From Mastigamoeba balamuthi (lineage: Eukaryota; Evosea; Mastigamoebida; Mastigamoebidae), in the NCBI GenBank assembly GCA_902651635.1, contig CACRSC010000069.1, positions 106,219-170,218 on the forward strand: a DNA stretch of 64,000 nucleotides. Direction: 5' to 3'. Below the pieces are notes generated by a model. It was given only the letters and a program-made list of their open reading frames with translations. It searched no databases and was not told where the DNA came from. Of this stretch, positions 31,701 to 44,202 are shown one piece after another. Within the stretch, counting starts at the first letter, position 1. Every line of letters starts with the position of its first letter. Both the position numbers and the translations under genes were made by a program.

Positions 31701-34700
31701 GCGCCCGAGGTACGCGCACCAGACGGGCGCCGTCGCCGTGCAGACAGGGCACTTGTCGGGGGTGGCGCAGGCCTGCAGGTTGGCGCACCACGCGGGGGCC
31801 GCGTCTGTGCAGTTGGGGCAGTACTCGGCGACGAGGGCGCAGCGCGAGAGCGAGCGACACCAGACAGAGCCCGCGGGGCACGCGGTGGTAGAGCACTGAG
31901 CCACTGAGGGCGTGCACTTGCCCAGCACGTCGCACCAGTAGGGCGCGTAGGGGTCCGCGCAGGACTTGCAGGTGCCGCCGATGGCCACGCACGACTGAGA
32001 CGAGGCACACCAGAAGCTCGAGGAGTCGCAGGAGATCTTGTCGGGGCACGTCGTCGCCAGCGTGTCGGCCACGCAGATGCCCTTGGTGGCGCACCAGAAC
32101 GGCGCAGCTGCCGACGTGCAGTTGGGGCAGACCGTGTAGGTCGACTGGCACTTCTCGATCGACGCGCAGAACTGCTCGCCCGAGGCGCAGGCGGCCGTGC
32201 AGCGGTCCAGCGTCGAGAGGCACGCGGCGAGCAGGTCGCAGCGCCAGGGCTTGGCGGGCGTGCAGCGCTTGTCGCACTTGCCGACGGGCATGCACGACTG
32301 CGTGGCGTTGCACCACGTCTCTGTCGAGAGGCAGCGTGCCGTGCACGAGGCCGTCGCGTAGATGCAGTCGTTGATCAGCGGGCACCACACCTTACCCGCC
32401 GCGCACGTCCATGGGCAGTACGTGCCCTCGGGCACCCACGTATGCGTGTAGTCGCACCAGAACTGCCTCGGCGGGGCCACCACGCTGCACTTGGACTTGT
32501 CGGTGACGCACCAGCCGTTGCCGCAGTCGATGGGCCGCGCCGAGGGGCACGACGGGCACATCCACCACGACGTCGTGCACATGCCGTCGCGGCACAGGAT
32601 CATCCCCGGACAGGGCATCGGGCAGCGCCCGGCAATCACGCAGCTCGAGTTTGCCGAGCGCCCGCAGAGCTCGTAGCCGTCAGCGCACTTGCGCGGCGGG
32701 CACGTGGCCGTTGTGTTCCTACAGACGAGGCCGGCCTCCTTGACGAAGCCCCTGTCGTTGCAGCGCACAGTGCCGGCGGGGCACAGCGCGGGGCACTGCT
32801 GTACCGTGGGGTTCACGTACACCGTGTAGTTGCCGTAGACAGGGCCGCACGGGGCCCACGCAGTGGGCTGAGTGTAGTAGTACGGGCACGAGGCCGCCGA
32901 GGCCACGCACGTGGCCGTCTGCTGACAGTAGAAGGTGCCGGCGGCGCACACGATGCAGCCGCTCCTGCTGGCGACGCACATGCCGTTGGAGGAGCACCAG
33001 TAGGGCATGGAGTCGGAGCACACAGGGCAGGTCTCGTTGACGCCCGCGCAGCGCTGCAGCGAGCGGCACCAGACACCCCCGCTCCTGCTGCACAGCGGTA
33101 TCGGGCACGCGCTCAGGTTGGTCACACATACGCCCAGCGAGTCGCAGAAGAGCGGCGTGGGGTTGACACAGGCAGGGCACGGGAAGCCCGCCCCCTGGCA
33201 CGCGCGGCGCGACTGACACCACGCCTCTCCGGGGGTTTGGCAGCCTTCGGCGAGGCAGGCGTCGCGCGAGGCCATGCACTTACCATAGCGGACGCACATG
33301 TACGGAGCGTCGCCAGGGCAGGCCGGGCAGATGTCCGTGGGGGCCTGGCAGCTATTCAGAGTGCCGCAGTACTTGGTACCCGTGGGGCAGACGGGGCACT
33401 CGTCGCGCGTGGCCACGCAGCCCAGTGTGGCGTCGCACCACAGAGGAAGAGCACTCGTGCACGAGGGGTCGCAGCGCTCGGTCACTCCCAGGCACTTGCG
33501 GGCGCTGGGGCACCACGCCGTGGCCGAGGGGCACGTGGGGTCTGGGCACTTGGCCGCCAGCGGATCGAGGCACTTGTTGACCGACGGGCACCAGACGAGA
33601 CCCGCGGCGCAGCGCTCTGGGCAGGACGTGCCCCGCGGCAGACACTCGCCGATCGAGTCGCACCAGTCCTCGTAGCTGCCGCAGAACGAGCAGCTCGCGT
33701 TGCTGTCGACGCACTGGCCGCCGGGGCACATGACCTGCCAGGGCTCGCAGGGCGTGTGTGACGGGCACTCCTCGATGCTGTCAGCGCAGGAGCCATCGTA
33801 GCAAGAGGCAGTGCCAGCGGGGCAGGGAGGCGGGCAGGCCACGTGGGCGACGGCGCGGGGCACGCAGGAGCCGTCGCTACAGAGGACGCTGGAGCTGTCG
33901 CAGCCCTTGTTGCAGTACCACTCACCTCCGGAGCACGTCGACGAGTTGCGTGTGATGCGGGTGTTGCCGAACGTGCAGCGGTGCTGGTTGGGGTACGCGC
34001 AGGGCGGCGGGCACTCGGTGCCCCTGAGCACCGCGAAGACCGAGTCGGAGCCGCCGCAGGGCACGTAGCCGATGTCCGAGACGTTGCCCTCGAAGTAGTA
34101 GGGGCAGTCCCAGCGGTTCCAGAGGCACTTCTCGAGCGACCTGCAGTAGTACATGCCGCTGTTGCAGACGCCGCCGCAGGGCTGGTCCCACTGCTTGCAC
34201 TTGTTCTCCGCCTGGCACGCCATGCCGTTGTAGCACTGCAGGCACTGCGAGGCGTCGGCCACGCACTGTCCGTTGCTCCAGCAGTAGTAGGGCTGGTGCG
34301 GCCCGCAGTTCCACGCGCAGTTGTCGGTGCACATGCCGGTGGGGCTGCACCAGTACTTGTTGCTGGGGCACGGGATGCCGCACGACGAGTTGCCGCCGAT
34401 GCACTGGTTGTTCTGGTCGCACCAGTACGTGGAGCCCCTGCAGGACCCCGGGCACTGGCCCGTCGTGGAATTGAGGCACCTGCTTAGCGGGGCGCACCAC
34501 GTGAAGCCCGCCCCGCACGCGTTGCAGCCCTGCGCCGACAGGGCGCACCTCCTGCCCGTGCCCGTGGGGCACGAGACATAGCCCTGGGGGCAGCCCGGGC
34601 ACTGCTCGATCGACCCAGCACAGGTGCCGTTGCGGCAGGCGACACCCGGCATGTACGACGAGTAGGACGAGTAGGACTTGTAGTAGCAGTTGCTGTCGCA

Positions 34701-37700
34701 CCAGTCGGGGTACTGGCACCTGCCGTGGCAGGGTATCATTCCCTTGCTGCAGTTGAGCTTTGCCGCCGCGATGGCCGTAGGACAGCCCGCCGCAGTGGCC
34801 GCGCACACGATCGAATCTGCGCGCAGAGGCAGGCGCCCGAAGGGACAATACACGGGCGTGTGGCCTGTGCAGGGCAGCGGGCACTGCACGTTCGCTGGCA
34901 CGCTGACCACAGTTGTAGCGTCCATCCCTATGGAATGCTCTGCTGAGAACCAACCCACCCGCCCGCAGAGAGCAGAGGCAGAGGAGTAGCGCACTGCAGG
35001 GGGTGCCGCCCTGGAGCTCATTGAAGTACATGGGGCAGTCGAAGGGGCTCGAAACACACGAATAAGAGGCCTCACAGTAGTACTTGTCCGCAGGGCAGTC
35101 GAGGATGCTGCATGCGAGGCTGTCGGGCACGCACGTGTAGAACTTGGAGCAGAAGTGCGTGCCCGTGCGGCAGCAGCGCGACCTGTCCTCGAGGCACTCG
35201 CCCGTCCAGGGGCAGAAGAACCTGTACCTGCTGTTGCACTTGGGGCTGCAGACCTCCGAAGGCCCCAGGCACTGCTGCGTGCTGGCGCAGAACGCCTGCC
35301 CGACCCCGCACAGGGGCACGCACTTGGAACCCTTGGCGATGCAGCCGTTGATGGCGCCGCACCACGTCTGGTTCTCTGGGCACTGCATGGGGCACGTTTC
35401 GTTGACCGGGATGCACCCGCCCTCAGACGAGGGACACAAGTAGAAGCCGTTCGGGCACGACGGGCAGTGCGCGGCGTCGACAGCGCAGGATCCGTGAGAG
35501 CAGAGGTACGGGTACTGCGAGGGGCAGGGGGGCAGCGCGCTCTTGCTGGCGTAGCACTTGAGGTCGCGGCCGATGAACTGGTCGTCGGCACATGGCGAGC
35601 CATCGCACCCCGAATTCGAGCACGTGCGGTCATAGCACATCTCCATTCCCGGGCAGGGCACCGCGCACTTGGTCATGTTGGCGGCGCACCTCTGCGTCAC
35701 GCTGCGCGGGAGGAGGTGCAGAGGTCAGAGGCGCAATATTCACGCGGGGGATGGGGGAGGGGGGGCGTACTTGAGAACCAGCAGCGCCCACGAGAGACCG
35801 ACACAGCTGTATGTTCCTGTAGGGCAGGGCAGCGGGCACTGCACGTAGCCCGGAATGGCCACGCTGAGCTTAGCGTCGATTGCTGGGCACGAGTGCGGGT
35901 AAGCCGACGAAGCGAGGAGATAGCGAGCAGGCGGTGGACGAACCGCAGTAGTTGGCTTCGCCGAAGCCGCCGTCCTTGTCGTTGTAGTACGGGCAGCGGG
36001 AGATGTTGCGCATGTACGTGTTGTAGAAGCTGCAGTAGTGCTCGTCCTCCTGGTATCTACACTGCCACTCGTAGTTGTAGTAGTCGATGCACTGGCCTGT
36101 CAGCGGGCAGTACACCTGCGACGGGTACCAGCACGGGCACTCGGCGCCCGCGGCCACGCACGTGCTCGTGATGGGGCAGAAGTGCTCGTCCGAAGTGCAC
36201 GAGCCCGACGACTGGGGCAGCGCGCGGCACTCCTGTGAGTAGGAGATGCAGCTGTCGGTCCACTCGCAGTAGCGCGTGTTGCTCGGGCACGACGAGTACT
36301 TGCAGCTGAGCTCCGACATGCACTGCCCCCGGCGTGAGAAACAAGTAAGGCCCGCGGCACAGCGCGACAGATCGTGCGTACCGACATCATGGCGGGGCAG
36401 AACGGAGCGTAGGACGGGCACTCGTACGACGGGGAGATGCACTGCACAGGGGACCTGTGAGTCCGCGGGCGTGTGTGGGCAGCCGCACAGAGAAATTGTC
36501 GCTGCTCCAGTAGGTGCCCATCCCGCAGAGGCCAGGGCAGTAGTAGTTGACATTGTACACGCACTTGCCCGCGGCGCCGCACCACACGTAGTGGTAGGGG
36601 TCGCACTGGTCGCTGCAGAGCTCGGGAGCCAGGCACCTGCGCGTGGCGTTGCAGTACACCTTGCCTTCATCGCACGGCGGCAGAACACACTGCGCCACCG
36701 AGGCCACGCACCTGCTCAGCTCGGGGCACCAGAAGCTGCCCACCGCGCAGTGCCACGGGCAGTCGCTCTCGCGCGAGATGCAGCCGCCCTTGGAGGGGCA
36801 CCACTTGGCCCACCGCCCGCAGAACGTGGCCTCACAGTCGGACGCGTTGGCGGCACACCAGCCGCCGGGGCACATGACGCTGCCCGGGGGGCACTGGGGG
36901 GCGTTGGGGCAGTGCGCGACGCTCGAGGCGCAGAAGGCATCGAAGCAGAGGACCTGTGAGCTGTTGCATCCAGGCGCTGGGCAGGTCCCGTTGGCAGAGC
37001 ACTCGCCGTTGTAGCAGGGCTGGCCCATGTAGCAGGGGCTCGAGATGTAGCCGCACGAGCCCGGCCAGTAGCAGTTGGATGTGTACACCGTCGGGAGCTC
37101 GCCAAACGTGCAGCGCTCCTGCCCGGAGGGGCAAGCGGGTGGGCACTGTGTGCCACGCGGCGTCGACTGCGTGCTCGCGTTTGTGCTCCCGCAGGGGATG
37201 TGGTCGCGGTTCTTGAGCGTATCGGCCTCGTGGGGGCAGAGCGCGGAGGTGGGGATGCACTGCATGTACCAGGGGCACCACTTGTGGTCCCAGTTGCAGT
37301 AGCCCCACGCCTGGTTGCACGGGTAGCCGGACTCAACACAACGGGGCACGCCCGTCTCGTTGCAGACGCTGTAGCCCGAGTCGCAGCGCAGGCACTGCGA
37401 CTCTAGGGCGAGGCACTGGCCCACGGTGTCGCACCAGATGGGGTTCAGGGGGTCGCACATCCAATTGCAGTCGTTCCACGACTCGACGCACCTGTGCGTG
37501 TTCCAGCAGAACATCTGGCCCGGTGGGCACTCCGGGTAGCAGCTGGACGTCGTGCACGAGAACGTGTAGTCGCACCACCACGACTCGTTGTCGTAGCAGT
37601 CATACGGGCACTGCTGCGCCTCGGCGATGCACGCGCCCATCGAGGAGCACCAGCGCTGGCCGTAGCTGCAGGGCTCGCATGCCCAGCTCTCTGGCACGCA

Positions 37701-40700
37701 GCTGTTATTGCCGCAGTCCTTGTAGTTGGCAGCGCAGGCGGGGCACGAGGTGAGGTTGTCGGCGCAGCTGAGGTCCCTGCATACGACCGAGCCGTCAGGG
37801 CACGGGCTGTCGCAGCCGTCGTGCATGCAACGGCCGTCCCAGCAGACAAAGCCCCCGTCGGCTGTGCAGGACTGGTACTCGGCGACCTTGCCCTCGCAGT
37901 CAGAGGCGTTGCTGCCGCAGAGGATGATGTTGTCGTTGATCCACCCGTTGAACGCGCAGAACACAGGCTCCGATCCCGAGCAGGGCGTCGGACACTGGAC
38001 GAAGAGGGGGGCGGGCAGCACCGTCGAGCTGTCGACATCTGCAGTGCGGGTGGCGGGCTGAGATCGCCGCCCAGGACGAAACAGGGGCGAGTGTGGGCGC
38101 ACGGCAGGGGTGTGTCTTGTCGCTGCTGTACTGGCCGGGGCAGACGGGGTCGGCCAGGCACGACGCGTTCCACTCGCAGAAGTAGGGTGCCTCGGGCGGG
38201 CAGTCAGCGCTGGAGCAAGGCGCCTCCGGGGGCAGGCACCCGGCGTGGTTGTCGACGCGGCAGAACTTGGTGCCCAGGGGGCAGCAGGCATCGTTGCCCA
38301 TTGTGCACGACTGCTGTGCCTCGCACCAGAAGGGATGTTGCTGCGTGCACTGCTCGTTGCACTGCCAGCCGCCGGGCAGGCACGAAGCCGTGGGGTCACA
38401 CCACGCCTTGCCGTACAGGCACGTGCCGTTGCGCACAGTGCAGGGCTCGCCGTCGCGCACGCACTGGTTGGACAGATGGCACCACGTCTGGTTGGGCGGG
38501 CAGTCGGGCGGGCAGTAGTCCGACGCTGCGATGCACGTGTCGAGGAGGGGGCACCACTTGGTGTCGGGGCTGCAGGGGCACAGCGACGCGTTGACGACGC
38601 AAGAGCCCCCGAGCGGCAGGCACTGCACCGGCGCCGTCGGTGGGCACTCGGGCAAGGCGTCGGGTGTCGTGCACTCGCCGTTACGGGTGAAGACCTGGCC
38701 GGGGACGCAGGGAGGGAACGGGCACAGGCGCATGCTGGAGACGCACTGCCCCGTCCAGCAGAAGCCCTTGCCCTCTGGGCACGTCCTGTTGCACTCGCTG
38801 AACGAGGCAGCGCAGGCCGTTGGCAGATAGACGCCGAAGTCGAGGGCCTCGGGGTTGTCGTAGCACGACACCGTGTTGGGAGGGCACGCGGGCGGGCACT
38901 GCAGCGATGTCGGGATTTGCACCGTCATGCTCTCCGACAGCACTGCGGGCCGAGGGAGGAGAGGAGGTGAGGGCGAACGATTGGATGCCTGTTGCGGGAG
39001 GGGAAGGGATCAAGGGCGCACCGCAGGGCTGCGTGATGAGGTCCTGGCCGCGCGTGAGGAGGATGTTGGGGCAGCGCAGGAAGTCGTCGTCGACGCACTG
39101 GTCGATGGTGCCGCACCAGATCTTGCAGCCGCTGCTGTAGCACTCCTGCGGCGACGCGCACTGCGGCGTTGTGTGTGGTGTGGTGCGAGTGAGCCGTGCG
39201 ACGCCCCGCACCGGGTGCGTGGGGAGAGTGTACCCTATAGAGGTTGGTGCAGTAGGGGTACTCGGCAGGGCACGAGTAGCACTCGTAGGGGTAGGCGCAT
39301 CTGCCGAGGTTGGTGCACCACTGCATATCCGGCGAGCAGCTCCCCGAGTTGCACTCCCACCAGTCGGCGCACTGCGCGGCACCGCTGTGAGCGGCCGGCT
39401 GTCGCATGAAGTACGCACCCTCTTAAGCGCCGGGCAGTAGGGCCTGTCGTAGTAGCACGTGGGATACAGAGTGCACTGCGCGGGTGCCCGCGTGAGCAGA
39501 AGGACAGGCCGCTCTGCGGGGAGGGACTCTGCGTACCGTGGCGTTGGCATGGCTCCAGTAGAGGCTACCGCAGACGCTCGGGCAGAAGAGGTCGACGTTG
39601 TGGACGCACGTGGCGTTGTCCGCGCACCACACGTAGTGGTATGGGTCGCACTGGTCGCTACACAGCTCGGGGGCCAGGCACCTGCGCGACGCGTTGCACC
39701 AGACCTTGCCCTCGTGGCACTCGGGCAGGCCACAGACGCCGCCCGCCTCGACGCAGGTGCCCGTCACGACGCACCAGCTCGCGTTGGCGCCGCAGTGCCA
39801 CGGGCACTGGTAGCCGTGCCACATGCACTGGGACTTGGAGGGGCACCACGAGCTCCACTCACCGCAGTATGTCTCCTCGCAGTCGGACGCGTTAGCCGCG
39901 CACCAGCCACCGGGGCACAGGACGCTGCCGGGCTCGCAGGCCGGGGCGCCCGGGCACTGGGCGACGCTGTCCGCGCACGAGGAGTCGTAGCAGAGGACGC
40001 CGCCGTCGCCGCACGAGGGTACGGGGCAGCTAGAGTTTGTGGTGCAGGAGCCGTCCCAGCAGGGCCAACCCATGCTGCAGTTGTTGTAGGAGTAGCACAT
40101 GTAGGAGGAAGAACAATGCGAGTTGTACTGCGTGAGGTAGTCGTCGCTGTAGCCCGCCCAGCAGAGGTACTCGTGGCCGCAGCTGGGGGCGCACTGCGTG
40201 CCGCGGCGCGTCGAAGACCGCCCGGAGGAGTTGCCAGAGCACGGGATGTAGTCCCTGCCCTCGAGGTAGAGCGTCTCGTAGGGGCAGGAGGCGTCATAGG
40301 GGATGCATCCCTTCAGCCACGGGCACCAGCGCTCGTTCCCGTAGCACATGGAGGAGCCGCCCCAGCACGGGTAGCCGTCCTCGACGCACCTGGGCGACCC
40401 CGAATCCCAGCACGTGAAGTGGCCCCAGCCGCAGCGCGGGCACTCGTCCTCGGAGGAGACGCACTTGTAGATGTCGTTGCACCAGTAGGGGCTCAGCGGG
40501 TAGCAGCCGCAGTGCGACCAGTCGGAGACGCAGCGGCGGTTGGACCAGCAGAACCACTCGCCCTCGGGGCACGGGTACTCGCACGAGGCGTTGTACGCGT
40601 CATAGCACTTGTGGCTGAGGTAGCACCACTCCTGGCCCTCGCCGCAGTGGTACGGGCACTCGGCCCCCTCAGCGATGCACTTGCTCGCCGTGTCGCACCA

Positions 40701-42671
40701 CGTATAGCCCGCCTCGCAAGGGTCGCACGACAGGCCCGCCGGCAGGCAGCTGCAGCAGAGCAGCGGTGGTACTGTGAGGTCCGGGGGCACAGAGGACGAG
40801 GGCGGACCTTGCGTCCGGGCAGCGCGTCTGTCCATCGGGGCAGGCGGGGCAGGCCGTGAGGTTGTCAGTGCAGCTGAGGTCCCTGCACACGACAGAGCCC
40901 TCGGGGCAGGGGCTGCCGCAGCCGCCGTTGTAGTCGTGCGTGCAGCGGCCGTCCCAGCAGACGAAGCCGCCGTTGTCAGCGTTGCAGGCCGCGTAGGAGG
41001 CGACCTTGCTCTCGCAGTCCGAGGCGTTCTTGCCGCAGACGATGATGTTGTCGTTGATCCACCCGTTGAACCCGCAGAACACGGGGTCGGGGTCGGCGCA
41101 GTGCAGCGGGCACTGTATCCACAGCGGCGCCGGGATGACCTCGCCGGGGCCGACGATGCAGGGGTGCGTGGCCTCGGGCTTGTTCGGCTGGGGGCACGCG
41201 TCCTGGGACTCGATGCACTGAGCGTTCCAGTCGCAGAAGTAGGGCGTCTCGGCGGGGCAGTCGGCGCTGGAGCACGGAGTCTCGGTGCTTACGCAGCCGC
41301 CATAGTTGTCCAGGCTGCAGAACTTCTGGCCCTGCTCGCAGCACTGCCACCAGCCTTTGGTGCACATCTGCTGCGCCTCGCACCAGTAGGGCGCTTCCCA
41401 CGTGCAGCGCGTGTTGCACTGCCAACTGTCGGGGATGCACGACGCCGTGGCGTTGCACCAGGCGTTGCCGCCCTCGCAGGTGCCATTGCGGATGGCGCAG
41501 AGGGCGCCCGGGGCGAGGCACTCGTTGGAGAGATGGCACCAGGTCTCGTTGGCGGGGCACTCGGGGGGGCAGAGCGCCGGGGGGGCCACGCAGCCGCCCA
41601 GCAGGGGGCACCAGTGCGAGCCCTCGGCGCAGGGGCACTGCTCTGCGCGGGCCACGCAGGCGCCAAAGGCCTCGCAGAGCACAGCGGCCTCGGCGGGGCA
41701 GGCGGTGGCGTCGTCGGCCGAGGCCACGCAGGCGCCGCTGCGCGTGTAGACGAGGCCAGCGTCGCATGGGGGCCACGTGCACGAGGACATGTCCCAGAGG
41801 CAGCGGCCATCCCAGCAGAGGCCCTGGCCCTCGAGGCACGTGGCTGTGGTGTTGCACTGCTCGACCGAGGGGGCGCAGGCCCTGGCCTCCACGTACAGCC
41901 CGAAGTCGGCCTTGTCGGGATCGGCGAAGCACGAGACGGTGCCGGCAGGGCACATGGCCGGGCACTGCAGCGCCGTCGGCAGGTCCATCGTCAGGTTGGT
42001 CTCGTCGAGGACTGCGCAGCAGGAGATCGCGAGAGCAGGGGGGTATTGAGAAACGCGCATCGGCCGTCACGACACGTAGAGAGGCCGTGGCGCTCTATTC
42101 GGCTCCGCAGGAGCAGAGAGGAACAAGAGGGGAGGAGCGGACGGACCGCATCTGCGGGTGAGGAGCCACCAGTCGTCGATCAGGACGTTGGGGCAGGCGA
42201 GGATGTCTGCGTCGGCGCATTGGGATGTGGCCCTGCACCAGACGTCGCAGTGGAAGCCCGACGACGACTGCTGCGGCAACTGCGACTGCGACTGCGCCTG
42301 CGAATACGACTGCGGCTGCTCAGCCCCCGACGACCACGACTGGGGCTGTGGCACGCCAGACGACGCCTGCTCCGGCGCAGAGGTCGCGGCAGGGTAGGAG
42401 GAGGAGGAGGGGAAGAGGACGGCGTGGCAGCCCGGGGCGTGGAGGAGGAGGAGGAGGGCGAGAACGAGGCCCTGTGCTATAAATACAGCGCGTGCAAAAA
42501 CACCTGCCGACCCGGCCGACCGACCGGCAGCGACGAAGACGACGCCAGCCACGCCACGACCCCAAGGAAAAGCAGCACGAGGGGGCAGCGCACGGGGGCA
42601 CACGGGACGTCAGGCGAGAGGGTGGGGGCCGCTGGGGAAGGGGCCGCACGACAGGGGGGGTGGCCCGGCAT
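25727..42671 (-). CDS. Giant Cys-repeat receptor with filamin, REJ/PKD and GPS regions, 5,310 aa
   Basis: Sixteen exons: 42504-42671, 42147-42471, 40808-42011, 39537-40749, 39419-39475, 39234-39371, 39022-39160, 38103-38942, 36489-38038, 36382-36441, 35944-36322, 35771-35882, 34995-35701, 26459-34939, 26078-26378, 25727-25985. Lengths total 15,933 nt and every phase agrees. The N-terminal hydrophobic leader (LVLALLLLLHAPG) is joined to exon 1 by a 32-nt intron, so the start is the least certain part. Residues to about 4060 are dozens of WC repeats (CPSATAWCPSARKCLGVTE type), including two long tandem super-repeats. Then come a filamin-like Ig (ISGSPFSIAV), a REJ/PKD-like region, a helical GAIN-like part, and a GPS site (CVWLNEQTGNWSSDGC, CNCSHLTQF). 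A Ser/Pro stalk precedes one TM helix (VGIVAVVAVGAVVAVVVM) and a 60-aa tail. A polycystin/adhesion-GPCR-like ectodomain without their channel or 7TM suggests a cell-surface sensor or adhesion protein. Confidence 0.85.
26275..26378 (-). other. GPS autoproteolysis site of the giant receptor
   Basis: Encodes the GPS pattern in order: CVW, a Trp-SSDGC, then CNCSHLTQF. In GAIN/GPS proteins cleavage falls between Leu and Thr of HLT, and all three residues are present here, so self-cleavage leaving a short TM stub is expected. Confidence 0.85.
36489..42011 (-). repeat. Tandem super-repeat within the giant receptor gene
   Basis: Unit 1 runs from 42011 to about 39022 and unit 2 from 38942 to about 35944 on the minus strand, each about 3 kb. 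They share module order and near-identical blocks: LQCP-CP-TVSC, FNGWINDNII(V/L)CG, VCRDLSC-DNLT-CPAC and APELCSDQCDPYHYVWC. Introns fall at equivalent places, for example before the LQCP block and around the small CTLYPTC/CISPSYEC exons. Unit 2 gained an intron at 38039-38102. Confidence 0.85.
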
Positions 42672-43032
42672 GATGGGCGGCCTGGACAATGTGTACAGCG
42701 TGTGGGGAGGGCGTGGGCGAGAGCCCCTGTGCGTGGTCTTAGTCTTACTCTGAGGTCAAAAATAGCAGTGTGGCCCTCCTCGGATACGCTCGCCCAATTC
42801 CGGCCACGACGCTGCCACGCCACGCCGTCCATTTCCTAACGCGGCTGCAGCGACACAAAGTGACTTTCGCCCCATAAATTATCCTATGCCGCCCCCCTCC
42901 TCGCTCCGGGGGCTCAGCCGGCGGCCCCGCCGCTGCTGGGAGGGCGGCCCCTGTGTGGGGCGGTGGACGGGGAAGGAGAGGGGCTGGGGGCAGCGATCCA
43001 GAGAGGGCGGGGGTTGTTGCAGATAGCTGAAG
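42672..43032. promoter_or_regulatory. Divergent intergenic region between giant receptor and CPBP protease
   Basis: 361 bp between divergent genes. It contains TTATCCTATG (42879) and a short AT-rich patch (TCAAAAATAGCAG at 42752). No gene is supported. Confidence 0.35.
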
Positions 43033-44202
43033 ATGCAGCAGCAGCGGGATTCTATTCTTGGCAGCGCCCGGGCTCTGTTGCCTCAAGCGGTGCGGAAAAT
43101 GGCCCGTGCAAAGACCCGCGCAGGCGGCGCCGCAATCCTCCCGGACGACGCCCCCGGCAGCGACAACGGCAGCGAGAGGGAGAGCGGGGGCGAGGGGGAG
43201 CGAGTGGCGGTGGGGGTGGGGGAGGCTGTGCTCTGCGCCGCCGAGTACGTGGGCCTCAGCCACGCCCTCTGCTACGCCCTCGCCGCCTCCTCCCCCCTCG
43301 CCGCCCCCGCTGCTGCCGCCCTCAGCGACGCCGCCGCCTGCGCCTGGGTCCTCGCCCGCTACCTGCCCCGCGCCCCGCCTGCTGCTGCTGGTGCTGCTGG
43401 TGCTGTGAGCTCGGCAGGGCAGTGCCTGCGGCTGCTGCGGCTGCTGCGGCTGTGCCTGTGGGCTGCAGCGCTGCAGGTGGGGGCGTGTGCCGCCCTGCTG
43501 TGGGCCGCGCCTGCGGGGGCGCTGGGGGGGCTGGCGGGGCTGGCGGCCGCGCAGGGGGGGTGGGGGGCCGTGGCGCGGGGGGCGCTGGTGGCGCCGGCGT
43601 GCGAGGAGGCGGTGTACCGGCTGTGCTGCGGGGGGCTGCTGCAGGAGCGGGGGGGCGTGGCCCCGGGGCGGCCCCTCTCGCGGAGGCTCTGCAGCGCCCT
43701 CTTCGCGCTGTCGCACCTGGGCGCCCTGGGCCGCCCTGGCGTCAGCGCCCCCTACCTCTGCGCCCAGGCGCTCTGGGCCTACGTCGCGGGCCGCCTCTAC
43801 CACGCCGCTGCTGCTGCTGCCGCTGCTGCTAGTGGTGCTGGCGGTGGGCACCAGCGGCTGGGCGTGGGCTGCCTGCTGTGGCCCCTGGCCCTCCACCTCC
43901 TCAACAACGGGCTGGCGGTGGTGGCGGCCCCCGCCCAGGCGGCCCTCGCAGGGGCAGCGGGTGCCTCGTGGTGGCCTCTGGCGCTGCTGCTCTCAGGTGC
44001 GCTGCCGCTCAGCTCACCACACAGCACAGGAGCACAGGCTCGGGCTCAGTTGAAGATGGCTGGGGTGCCCACACCCCACAGAGGCGCTGACCCACTCCCC
44101 CTCTGTGTGTGTGCCCTGCCCCCACCCTGCGCAGTGCAGGCGGCAGAGGGCGCTGGCATGTGGGTGCTGGGCTCCCGCCTCAGCCGCCTCTGCTCCCCCT
44201 GA
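43033..44202 (+). CDS. CPBP-family (CAAX protease/Rce1-like) intramembrane protease
   Basis: Exons 43033-43996 and 44135-44202; 343 aa with consistent phase. There are several hydrophobic segments. The three hallmark motifs occur in order: EExxxR in APACEEAVYRLCCGG, FxxxH in LFALSHLGAL and HxxxN in LALHLLNNGLAVV. The glutamates and histidines form the active site in Rce1-like glutamic intramembrane proteases, which trim prenylated CAAX proteins in the ER in eukaryotes. Other CPBP members have unrelated roles, so the substrate is open. The N-terminal 55 residues are polar and acidic. A second methionine at KMARAK is an alternative start. The 3' part is repeated beyond the gap (46464-47091), most likely the same locus assembled twice. 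Confidence 0.8.
   Translation: MQQQRDSILGSARALLPQAVRKMARAKTRAGGAAILPDDAPGSDNGSERESGGEGERVAVGVGEAVLCAAEYVGLSHALCYALAASSPLAAPAAAALSDAAACAWVLARYLPRAPPAAAGAAGAVSSAGQCLRLLRLLRLCLWAAALQVGACAALLWAAPAGALGGLAGLAAAQGGWGAVARGALVAPACEEAVYRLCCGGLLQERGGVAPGRPLSRRLCSALFALSHLGALGRPGVSAPYLCAQALWAYVAGRLYHAAAAAAAAASGAGGGHQRLGVGCLLWPLALHLLNNGLAVVAAPAQAALAGAAGASWWPLALLLSGALPLSSPHSTGAQARAQLKMAGVPTPHRGADPLPLCVCALPPPCAVQAAEGAGMWVLGSRLSRLCSP

Noticed and set aside
26271-35633. Single 3,120-codon gene from the longest minus-strand frame
   Set aside because: Its first 230 codons are in the wrong frame relative to the Cys repeats. Splicing at 34940-34994 joins the repeats to upstream exons as far as 42671.
42474-42484. 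TATA box (TATAAATA) for the giant receptor or an upstream gene
   Set aside because: It falls inside the 32-nt gap whose removal restores the reading frame, and no ATG lies downstream of it before the coding sequence on the minus strand.
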